Assembly (NCBI GenBank): GCA_030691225.1
Contig: JAUYES010000753.1
Span: 1-5,795, forward strand
DNA length: 5,795 nt
From: Holophaga sp.
GTDB taxonomy: Bacteria > Acidobacteriota > Holophagae > Holophagales > Holophagaceae
Direction of reading: 5' to 3'
Below, in pieces: positions 1 to 4,632 of the stretch (position 1 is its first letter; every line of letters starts with the position of its first letter). A program made the translations under genes and the position numbers. Under the pieces are notes generated by a model, which did not search any database, was not told the origin of the DNA, and saw only the letters and a program-made list of their open reading frames with translations.

Positions 1-86
1 TCTTGATGCGGGGCGAGGTGACGGTTCTCGAAGATACCTTGGGCCTTCGCATTGTCGAGATCGTGCATCCCCACAAGAAAGTGTAA
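1..86 (+). CDS. 3' end of an unidentified gene (C-terminal 27 residues)
   Basis: An open frame enters from the left edge in the third frame (first full codon at 3) and stops at the TAA at 84-86. The visible tail begins LMRGEVTVLEDTLG and ends VEIVHPHKKV, alternating hydrophobic and charged residues like a terminal beta-rich segment. I do not recognise the family from so little. It is probably real because it ends 19 nt before the thiD start on the same strand, as expected for the preceding gene of an operon, and because the alternative long start of thiD at 52 would overlap it. Confidence 0.55.
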   Translation, partial: LMRGEVTVLEDTLGLRIVEIVHPHKKV

Positions 87-105
87 GCGTGTCACCCTAG
101 TAGGG

Positions 106-915
106 ATGCACGCTGTCTCCGCCCTAGAACCAGCGATTCCCGTGGCCCTCTGCCTTGGAGGGCTGGATCCTTCCGCAGGTGCAGGAATCCTGCGGGATGC
201 CTTGACCCTATGGGAAGTGGGCACCTATCCCATGGGCATTCCGGTGGCCGAGACAATTCAAAACGGTCTGGGGTGTGGAAAGATCCTGGCTCCATCAATG
301 CCGCCAATCGAGCGCCTGGAATCCTTAGGGCCTCATTTGCAGGGCGCATGGGGTGTCAAATTGGGCCTATGCGCCTTGCCCTTGTCCGACCTCCGTTCCG
401 TGGTTGCCTTGCTGGCCAAGTTCGGTCCGCGATGTTCCATTTGGGATCCCATCCAGGCTCCAACCTCGGGTGTGGGGCTTCATGACGGTGCGGGTCTTCG
501 TCGCATGGCGGAAATAATCCTGGGCCAGGGGGCTTGGGTGGTCTGCCCCAATCGGCCTGAGGCAGCGGCTTTCGGGGATTTGAAGCGTGAAGCCTCCCCG
601 GAGCAATTGGCCCAGGCATACCTGGGCTTTGGAGCCAAGGCCGTTTGGCTCAAGGGTGGTCACGGGACCGGTCACGTGGAAGATTTTTGGGTGGATGCCA
701 CCGGGTCCACAAGCCTAGGTGTGCGTCCTCGTTTGGCGGGTGATCGTCGTGGCACAGGTTGCACCCTGGCCTCGGCGTGGCTGGGTTTCCGCTTGCGCGG
801 TGCCGATGATCTTGCAGCTGCGCGGCAGGCCTGCGCCTGGATGCAGGATCGCTGGCCTCGGGCCGCTCTACCCGGTGGAATAGGACGCCCCAGTTTTGCG
901 CCGGTGGTGCCATGA
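106..915 (+). CDS. thiD: Hydroxymethylpyrimidine / phosphomethylpyrimidine kinase (ThiD-type)
   Basis: This ribokinase-fold enzyme is expected to phosphorylate 4-amino-5-hydroxymethyl-2-methylpyrimidine and its monophosphate in the cytoplasm, giving the pyrimidine half of thiamine. From the ATG at 106 it is 269 residues, the usual ThiD length. Family landmarks appear in order: GLDPSAGAGI at 19-28 (usual GSDPSGGAGI), Gln52-Asn53 matching the substrate-contacting QN of the TAQNT segment, Asp114-Pro115 (DPV-like), PNRPE at 148-152, LKGGH at 182-186, and RGTGCT at 215-220, whose Cys219 fits the catalytic cysteine of the GTGCT anion-hole motif. The substrate loop reads VAETIQNG, a divergent form. 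An in-frame ATG at 52 is rejected because it would overlap the preceding gene and add a non-homologous, basic leader. The start has only a weak ribosome site (TAGGG abutting the ATG), so translation may depend on coupling to the upstream gene. The stop overlaps the next start (ATGA). Confidence 0.88.
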   Translation: MHAVSALEPAIPVALCLGGLDPSAGAGILRDALTLWEVGTYPMGIPVAETIQNGLGCGKILAPSMPPIERLESLGPHLQGAWGVKLGLCALPLSDLRSVVALLAKFGPRCSIWDPIQAPTSGVGLHDGAGLRRMAEIILGQGAWVVCPNRPEAAAFGDLKREASPEQLAQAYLGFGAKAVWLKGGHGTGHVEDFWVDATGSTSLGVRPRLAGDRRGTGCTLASAWLGFRLRGADDLAAARQACAWMQDRWPRAALPGGIGRPSFAPVVP

Positions 916-2102
916 GAATTTATGAGGGTCGGGGTTTTCTGCTGCGCACGGGCCAGGACGGGCCGCTGGCGGGCTGGCTGCCACTCCGCGTTCTCGATGG
1001 TGTTGTCTCTGTTCGAGAGGCACCATGGATGGCCTTGCAGGCCATGGCTGGCGTCGCTGGCGCATTTCCTGGTGGCTTGGCGCTGCTCTGGGACGCTCCG
1101 TTGGTGTGGCTTGACGATATGACTCCTGAACACCGTCGTGCATTTATGGGCACGCTGGTTCGGTTACCAGGCCTTCAACTGCATTTTCGCGAGGAAGCAA
1201 TTGCGGATGAACTGGAGGGTCCCGTTGCCGCTTGGTTCCATGCCCCCGAATCACCTACGGGACGCCTGGGACAGGCATGGCGTCAGGGCTGGATTGGTTG
1301 GGTGCCCGAGTCTGGCTCTGCCTGGTCCATTCCCGGTTTTGGAAAGGCACAATCGGAAGCCGAGGAACCCTTCTCCGCGGGCAGTCTGTGGGGCGAAGTG
1401 GCCCTGCCGTTGGGGGCCCTTGCGGAAATCGGTATCAACGAACTGGCGTCGGTCATGGGAGATGCCCAGGCCAAACTGGAGTGGGATTTTAGTCTCCGAC
1501 TTTCCGCCCGAGCCTGGCCAGAAGCATTTCCCTTTTTGCGGCGACGAGCGGGTTGGCGAGTCAGCTTCCTGGGGGGGCGCGAATTCGAGGTGGGTCGGGG
1601 CGATTGGGAACAGGCTGCCGCCCGCGTCAAGGAATTGGCAAATGAATTGCGAGAGACCCTCCGCTGTCCGATCTGGGTGGGCAGTTGCCACGATATCGGC
1701 GTTGCTAGTCGTCTGGGGCACCAAGCCATGCGAGAAGGTTTGCCCTGGCGAGCCAGCCTTCCCATTCCGCCAGCCCCTCCGCTTTTCGCCCCGGGTTTTG
1801 GCACAGACCCCCGGGAGCTTTCTGCGATCGAAGCTCGCGCCACCTTCCCTGCAGCCATGTCGGAAATCGTGGCTCATCCGCCGATAGCCTTGCTGCGCGT
1901 GCCGCATGTCCCCCAGGAAAGTGCCGTAGCTGCCCTGATGCGGGGCATGACGCATCCGCCCGCCATTAGGTGGCTTCCACCCGAAATTCCCCCACCATGC
2001 CCCTTTACCGCCGAACGCCCCTGGCCAGCCGCCGGTGCCTTCACGCCCCTCATGGATATCACCCAGGCTCTGCAGATGAGCCTTTTTGACGATCTGGAGT
2101 AA
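912..2102 (+). CDS. Hypothetical protein of 396 residues with a C-terminal clamp-binding-like motif
   Basis: I do not recognise this protein. It starts at the ATG of an ATGA overlap with the thiD stop, so it is very likely translationally coupled to thiD. It is rich in Trp, Pro, Gly and Ala, has no signal peptide or clear membrane segment, and lacks any nucleotide-binding or metal motif I can name. The middle (about 190-290) looks globular with a helical stretch WEQAAARVKELANELRETL; the last third is proline-rich (for example PPEIPPPCPF near 356-365). The extreme C-terminus ends QMSLFDDLE, with QMSLF at 388-392. This closely fits the bacterial sliding-clamp-binding pentapeptide (consensus QL[SD]LF) found at or near the ends of DNA polymerases, MutS/MutL and related proteins. 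That hints at a DNA replication or repair role, but there is no Y-family or ImuB-like N-terminus to support a polymerase. Expression as a real protein is well supported by its length and operon spacing; its function is unknown. Confidence 0.82.
   Translation: MRIYEGRGFLLRTGQDGPLAGWLPLRVLDGVVSVREAPWMALQAMAGVAGAFPGGLALLWDAPLVWLDDMTPEHRRAFMGTLVRLPGLQLHFREEAIADELEGPVAAWFHAPESPTGRLGQAWRQGWIGWVPESGSAWSIPGFGKAQSEAEEPFSAGSLWGEVALPLGALAEIGINELASVMGDAQAKLEWDFSLRLSARAWPEAFPFLRRRAGWRVSFLGGREFEVGRGDWEQAAARVKELANELRETLRCPIWVGSCHDIGVASRLGHQAMREGLPWRASLPIPPAPPLFAPGFGTDPRELSAIEARATFPAAMSEIVAHPPIALLRVPHVPQESAVAALMRGMTHPPAIRWLPPEIPPPCPFTAERPWPAAGAFTPLMDITQALQMSLFDDLE
2073..2087 (+). other. Candidate sliding-clamp (DnaN) binding motif QMSLF
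   Basis: These five codons encode Gln-Met-Ser-Leu-Phe, four residues from the C-terminus of the 396-residue protein. The known DnaN-binding consensus is QL[SD]LF, and Met at the second position is a conservative change. Its place on a terminal tail after a proline-rich stretch is typical of clamp-binding peptides. A five-residue match can arise by chance, so the functional claim is inference. Confidence 0.45.
2096..2099 (+). promoter_or_regulatory. Ribosome binding site (GGAG) for the M24 peptidase gene
   Basis: GGAG lies within the last codons of the preceding gene, 5 nt before the ATG at 2105. A second in-frame ATG at 2111 would sit 11 nt from it, so the first is preferred. Confidence 0.6.
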
Positions 2103-2104
2103 CC

Positions 2105-3289
2105 ATGGACATGGTGGAAGAAAAACTGGCCCAGGTGCCTGCGATCCTCACCGAAATGGGAATCGATGTGTGGCTTTTGTTTGCGCGTGAATCGCACACC
2201 CTTCACGATCCTTGCTTCGATCTGGTGGTGGGCGGCGATGTGACGTGGCAGTCCGCGTTCCTGCTAACGCCACAGGGTGACCGCATCGCCATTGTGGGCA
2301 GCCTCGATCGTGCCGCCTTGGAAATGCGTGGCCTCTATCGCGAACTCATCGGCTATGTGGGTGGTGTGTCCGAGGAACTCCGCAAGGTCCTGGCTCGCCT
2401 CGATCCCAAGCGCATCGCCATCAACTTCAGCTTGGACGACACCATGTCCGATGGCATGACCCACGGCATGTACCTGACCCTGATCAAGGCGCTGGAAGGC
2501 ACGCCCTACGGGGCTCGGCTGGAATCCAGCGACCGAGTGGTTTCCGCCTTGCGAGGCCGCAAATCCGCAGCGGAGCGTGCTCGCGTTCGCGCCGCCTGCG
2601 AAGACACCGTTGCCATTTTTGATCGCCTGACGCCGCGGCTCCGCGCGGGCCTCACCGAAAAACAAGTGGCGGCGATGATCTGCGAAGAAATGGAAAAAGT
2701 GCCCGGCCTCACTCTGGCCTGGGATCCCGATCATTGCCCGGCGGTCTTCACCGGCCCCGAAAGTGCGGGTGCCCACGCGGGTCCCACCGACCGCGTGATC
2801 GAAGCGGGTCACATCATGAACGTGGATTTCGGCGTGAAGAAGGATGACTATTGCTCGGATCTTCAGCGCACTTGGTATTTTCTGCGCCCCGGTGAAACCG
2901 AAGCACCCGAGGTTGTGCAACACGGTTTTGAAACCATCGTGGATTCCATTCGTGCCGCTGCCGCATTCCTGAAGCCCGGCGTTACGGGCGGCGAGGTCGA
3001 TTCCGTAGCGCGGAACTTCATCACCGAGCGGGGCTACCCCGAATATCCCCACGCCCTGGGCCATCAGATCGGCCGCGTCGCCCACGATGGCGCCGGCCTG
3101 CTCTGCCCTCGCTGGGAACGCTATGGCGCCTTGCCCGATCTGCGCGTGGAAAAGGATCAGCTCTACACCCTGGAACCCCGCCTCACCGTCGAGGGCCACG
3201 GCATCGCCACCTGCGAAGAAATCGTGGCGGTCACCGAGGACGGCTGCGAGTGGCTATCCAGGGCCCAGGAGCGGCTGTACTTGGTCTAG
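2105..3289 (+). CDS. M24-family metallopeptidase (Xaa-Pro aminopeptidase-like)
   Basis: This is a predicted cytoplasmic dinuclear-metal peptidase of the pita-bread (M24) fold, most like Xaa-Pro aminopeptidase or prolidase, which cleave next to proline. Residues 1 to about 160 form the creatinase-type N-terminal domain and about 165-394 the catalytic domain. All five expected metal ligands are visible: Asp241 (NVDFG) and Asp252 (SDLQRT) with the classical 11-residue spacing, His320 (GHQIG), Glu357 (LEPRL) and Glu371 (CEEIV, aligned on the following VTEDG). His327 in the AHD segment matches the second conserved histidine. The enzyme therefore looks intact and active. At 394 residues it is normal for the family. 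There is no signal peptide. It begins 2 nt after the preceding stop and so belongs to the same operon. Its exact substrate (dipeptide, or longer Xaa-Pro peptide) cannot be read from the sequence; a creatinase-like relative is possible but less likely. Confidence 0.92.
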   Translation: MDMVEEKLAQVPAILTEMGIDVWLLFARESHTLHDPCFDLVVGGDVTWQSAFLLTPQGDRIAIVGSLDRAALEMRGLYRELIGYVGGVSEELRKVLARLDPKRIAINFSLDDTMSDGMTHGMYLTLIKALEGTPYGARLESSDRVVSALRGRKSAAERARVRAACEDTVAIFDRLTPRLRAGLTEKQVAAMICEEMEKVPGLTLAWDPDHCPAVFTGPESAGAHAGPTDRVIEAGHIMNVDFGVKKDDYCSDLQRTWYFLRPGETEAPEVVQHGFETIVDSIRAAAAFLKPGVTGGEVDSVARNFITERGYPEYPHALGHQIGRVAHDGAGLLCPRWERYGALPDLRVEKDQLYTLEPRLTVEGHGIATCEEIVAVTEDGCEWLSRAQERLYLV

Positions 3290-3714
3290 TGCTTGCCCTC
3301 TTCCCGATGGTAGATCTTGTCCACGATCATCCAGCCACCGTCGAGCTTGAGTAAGTGCATGTAGTCGATGAAGCGAAAGGTTGGATAGTCCAGGATCACC
3401 TTTACAACGGCCGCATTTCCGGTGATTTCCAACGAAGCAATTTGGCAGCGCACTTCGGGTCGAGGCTTGCCAGCGGCCTTGGTGGCTTGGCTTTCGGCTC
3501 GGGCAATCCAATCCGCTTGAGTCAATATTTTTCGTTGACCGCCCTCGGCCCATTGCAGCAGTGCATCCGGATGAAAGGCTTCGGAGAGGCCCTTGGGATC
3601 TCCCGTCTGGTGATACCGAAAGTAGGACAGGATGGGCTTTTCCACCGCCGCTCGTTCAGTGGAAGGAGCGGGAGCCTGGGCGATTAGGGCGGGAAGAAGG
3701 AGGGGAAGGAACAT
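3286..3714 (-). CDS. Predicted secreted NTF2-like / lumazine-binding-like small protein
   Basis: This 142-residue protein starts with a short hydrophobic leader, MFLPLLLPALIAQAPAPS, with a plausible signal-peptidase site after Ala14 (AQA). Unusually, no Lys or Arg precedes the hydrophobic core, and upstream in-frame codons offer no ATG, GTG or TTG start. The mature part has the order seen in SnoaL/NTF2-type cone folds of the putative lumazine-binding kind: a helical start (ILSYFRYHQTGDPKGLSEAFHPDALLQW), a middle beta segment (IASLEITGNAAVVKVILDY), then DYMHLLKLDGGWMIVDKIYHRE. The closing GGWMIVDKIY is characteristic of this group. These proteins are often enzymes or binding proteins of unknown ligand, so no reaction is proposed. 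AAAGGA at the correct distance supports the start. Its stop codon overlaps that of the convergent peptidase gene. Confidence 0.8.
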   Translation of the reverse strand: MFLPLLLPALIAQAPAPSTERAAVEKPILSYFRYHQTGDPKGLSEAFHPDALLQWAEGGQRKILTQADWIARAESQATKAAGKPRPEVRCQIASLEITGNAAVVKVILDYPTFRFIDYMHLLKLDGGWMIVDKIYHREEGKH

Positions 3715-3720
3715 GGGGAA

Positions 3721-3726
3721 TCCTTT
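3721..3726 (-). promoter_or_regulatory. Ribosome binding site (AAAGGA) for the NTF2-like gene
   Basis: Read on the - strand, AAAGGA lies 6 nt before the ATG whose first base is 3714. It supports the short start despite the uncharged N-terminus of the leader. Confidence 0.6.
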
Positions 3727-3854
3727 GCTGGAAACCTGCCGTGCATTGGGTTGGAGGTCGATCCTTTTGGGATTCCAGTATGCCTGGGAATGCTACTCGC
3801 CTCGAATGGGTGCGGGCTGGCGAGGCAATTCGAAATGCGCTCGCGTGGATTTGA

Positions 3855-3868
3855 AAATTATATAATTT
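3855..3868. promoter_or_regulatory. AT palindrome with TATAAT on both strands
   Basis: AAATTATATAATTT is a perfect 14-bp palindrome. It holds TATAAT on the + strand (3861-3866) and on the - strand (3857-3862). The - strand copy is the likelier -10 box, since it points at the NTF2-like gene about 140 nt away and has TTGTCA upstream, though with a short 14-nt spacer. No good -35 exists for the + strand copy. The palindrome may simply be an easily melted AT stretch. Confidence 0.4.
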
Positions 3869-3884
3869 GTCAAAATTGACAAAT
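3865..3884. promoter_or_regulatory. Inverted repeat, probable operator of the toxin-antitoxin genes
   Basis: ATTTGTCAA and TTGACAAAT form perfect 9-bp arms around a central AA, 40 nt before the antitoxin start. Ribbon-helix-helix antitoxins usually bind such short palindromes in their own promoter, so autoregulation is the natural reading. A further TGTC at 3886-3889 could be an extra half-site. The repeat overlaps a perfect -35 (TTGACA) for the antitoxin gene and lies between the putative -10 and -35 of the divergent gene. Confidence 0.6.
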
Positions 3885-3903
3885 ATGTCTATTTGGCTAA
3901 GCT
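3876..3903 (+). promoter_or_regulatory. Candidate promoter of the toxin-antitoxin operon
   Basis: TTGACA at 3876-3881 is a consensus -35. Sixteen nt later TAAGCT at 3898-3903 keeps the most conserved -10 positions (TA---T). Transcription would start close to 3910, just ahead of the AGGGAG ribosome site, giving a very short leader. The -10 is weak, so the exact promoter is uncertain. Confidence 0.4.
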
Positions 3904-3910
3904 CGTGCCA

Positions 3911-3916
3911 AGGGAG
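3911..3916 (+). promoter_or_regulatory. Ribosome binding site (AGGGAG) for the antitoxin
   Basis: AGGGAG sits 8 nt before the ATG at 3925 and fixes that start. It is stronger than anything before the toxin start, as expected if antitoxin is made in excess. Confidence 0.65.
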
Positions 3917-3924
3917 CCAGTACC

Positions 3925-4215
3925 ATGCCTCGTGAATCTACCGCTACAACAGAACCCCTTGAACCCAGTCGCCGAGGTGGTCGGCCCAGGGCTTTCGAGG
4001 GCGAAACGGTTAAGGTCGCGTTGTTCCTCCCCCCGGATCTGGCGGGAACTTTGAAGGCCTTTGCGGCCAAACACCATCAGACCCCTTCGAACCTCGTTGC
4101 GGAATGGATCCAGGGGGCCGAGCTCCAAGAGGCCATTGCGCAAGGCCGACAAGCCTTTGAGATGGGTGATGTTGTGAGCCACGAAGAAGCCAGGCAGCGG
4201 TTAGCCAAGTGGTAA
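3925..4215 (+). CDS. Ribbon-helix-helix antitoxin of a type II toxin-antitoxin pair
   Basis: The 96-residue product is expected to dimerise, bind the palindrome just upstream to repress its own operon, and neutralise the toxin encoded by the overlapping gene. A basic, flexible N-tail (RRGGRPR at 16-22) precedes a ribbon strand, TVKVALFL (28-35), helix A at about 37-50 and helix B at about 53-65, beginning TPSN: the CopG/ParD-like pattern. The C-terminal part, QEAIAQGRQAFEMGDVVSHEEARQRLAKW split over 68-96, matches the toxin-binding tail typical of these antitoxins (the GD.VSHEE..xRL..W form). The long disordered start before the ribbon is a little unusual. Context is decisive: a good ribosome site, an operator-like repeat and a ParE-like gene overlapping its 3' end by 7 nt. 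Confidence 0.85.
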   Translation: MPRESTATTEPLEPSRRGGRPRAFEGETVKVALFLPPDLAGTLKAFAAKHHQTPSNLVAEWIQGAELQEAIAQGRQAFEMGDVVSHEEARQRLAKW

Positions 4216-4517
4216 AATCACTCCCCATCCGTTGGTCTCGGAAAGCTCTAGAGACCTTGCACGATGGGCTGGGGTATATCGCTCGATTCAACCCAGAGGC
4301 TGCCCATAATCTGCGCGATTCCATCCTGTCGGCCCTGGAACATATCCAGGAGTTTCCGAAGGCTGGGCGCGTGGTTCCCGAAGCAGGCGATCCCAGGGTC
4401 AGGGAGGTGCTCCGGGAGCAGTTCCGGGTCATCTACGAAATTCATCCCAAGGAACTACGGATTCTCGCAGTGCGCAGAATGGAGCGCGCTCCCCTGGAAC
4501 CCAAGGAACTGGAATAA
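4209..4517 (+). CDS. parE: ParE/RelE-superfamily toxin
   Basis: This 102-residue protein has the length and layout of ParE-type toxins: a first strand IRWSRKALETL (7-17), two helices (about 10-26 and 29-48), FPKAGRVVPE (49-58), then VREVLREQFRVIYEIHPKELRILAVRRMER (64-93), the conserved beta core of the superfamily. ParE members poison DNA gyrase while RelE members cut mRNA at the ribosome; the sequence alone does not decide, but the helical hairpin and the small ribbon-helix-helix partner favour ParE. The position often occupied by His near the end of the core (V.H..R) is Arg here (VRRMER). The start is GTG, inside the last codons of the antitoxin, with only a weak purine run (AGG at 4192-4194, AGCGG at 4196-4200) before it, so translation is probably coupled to the antitoxin. 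No truncation is seen. Confidence 0.87.
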   Translation: MVKSLPIRWSRKALETLHDGLGYIARFNPEAAHNLRDSILSALEHIQEFPKAGRVVPEAGDPRVREVLREQFRVIYEIHPKELRILAVRRMERAPLEPKELE

Positions 4518-4529
4518 GGCTAGATTGAA

Positions 4530-4579
4530 TTATCCGTGTGATCTGCGGTTGAAAAGGGAACCACGGATCACACGGATAA
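4530..4579. repeat. REP/MITE-like hairpin repeat between convergent genes
   Basis: Two 21-nt arms (4530-4550 and 4559-4579) are complementary at 19 positions around an 8-nt GAAAAGGG loop; the two mismatches fall close together. The arm reads TTATCCGTGTGATC followed by a GC-rich tail, and the right arm itself has a short direct repeat, ACGGAT. From memory, motifs of the ATCCGTGTnATC-GGTT kind recur as dispersed intergenic palindromes in many environmental genomes, so this is probably one copy of a family. It sits in the 79-nt gap between two convergent genes and may also stop transcription from both sides. No T-run follows either arm, so it is not a classical intrinsic terminator. Confidence 0.65.
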
Positions 4580-4596
4580 GAAAACACCTGAAGGAA

Positions 4597-4632
4597 TTAC
4601 AGACTGTTCTTAACCTTCCGTACCGTCTGTAA
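4597..4632. repeat. 8-bp inverted repeat spanning the P-loop gene stop
   Basis: TTACAGAC (4597-4604) and GTCTGTAA (4625-4632) are perfect complements separated by 20 nt, with the stop codon of the P-loop gene inside the left arm. In the - strand transcript this could fold into a terminal hairpin. The loop is long and no T-run follows, so its significance is weak. Confidence 0.3.

Noticed and set aside
52..105. Earlier ATG start for thiD
   Set aside because: It would overlap the preceding gene by 35 nt and add 18 residues absent from ThiD proteins, without a ribosome site.
87..105. TPP riboswitch before thiD
   Set aside because: The gap is only 19 nt and none of the conserved THI-box core is present; upstream sequence is coding.
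1138..1955. Long overlapping frames on both strands (249 codons +, 234 codons -)
   Set aside because: Both lie inside the 396-residue gene, which is coupled to both neighbours by overlap and spacing; the shadow translations are rich in Arg, Pro, Ser and Trp without domain character.
2264..3199. 311-codon open frame on the - strand
   Set aside because: It is wholly antisense to the M24 peptidase gene, which has all five metal ligands. The frame is open only because of GC-rich codon bias, and it has no recognisable motif or ribosome site.
3715..3854. Small gene in the spacer upstream of the NTF2-like gene
   Set aside because: Open frames here continue out of the NTF2-like gene in shadow frames and have no ribosome site or protein-like composition; only a weak 6-bp inverted repeat was seen.
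3861..3866. + strand TATAAT as the main promoter of the toxin-antitoxin operon
   Set aside because: No -35 element is found 15-19 nt upstream, whereas a consensus TTGACA lies closer to the gene. Kept only as part of the AT palindrome.
4518..4596. Classical rho-independent terminator
   Set aside because: The hairpin is strong, but neither side is followed by a T-run, so it was called a repeat with possible terminator activity instead.
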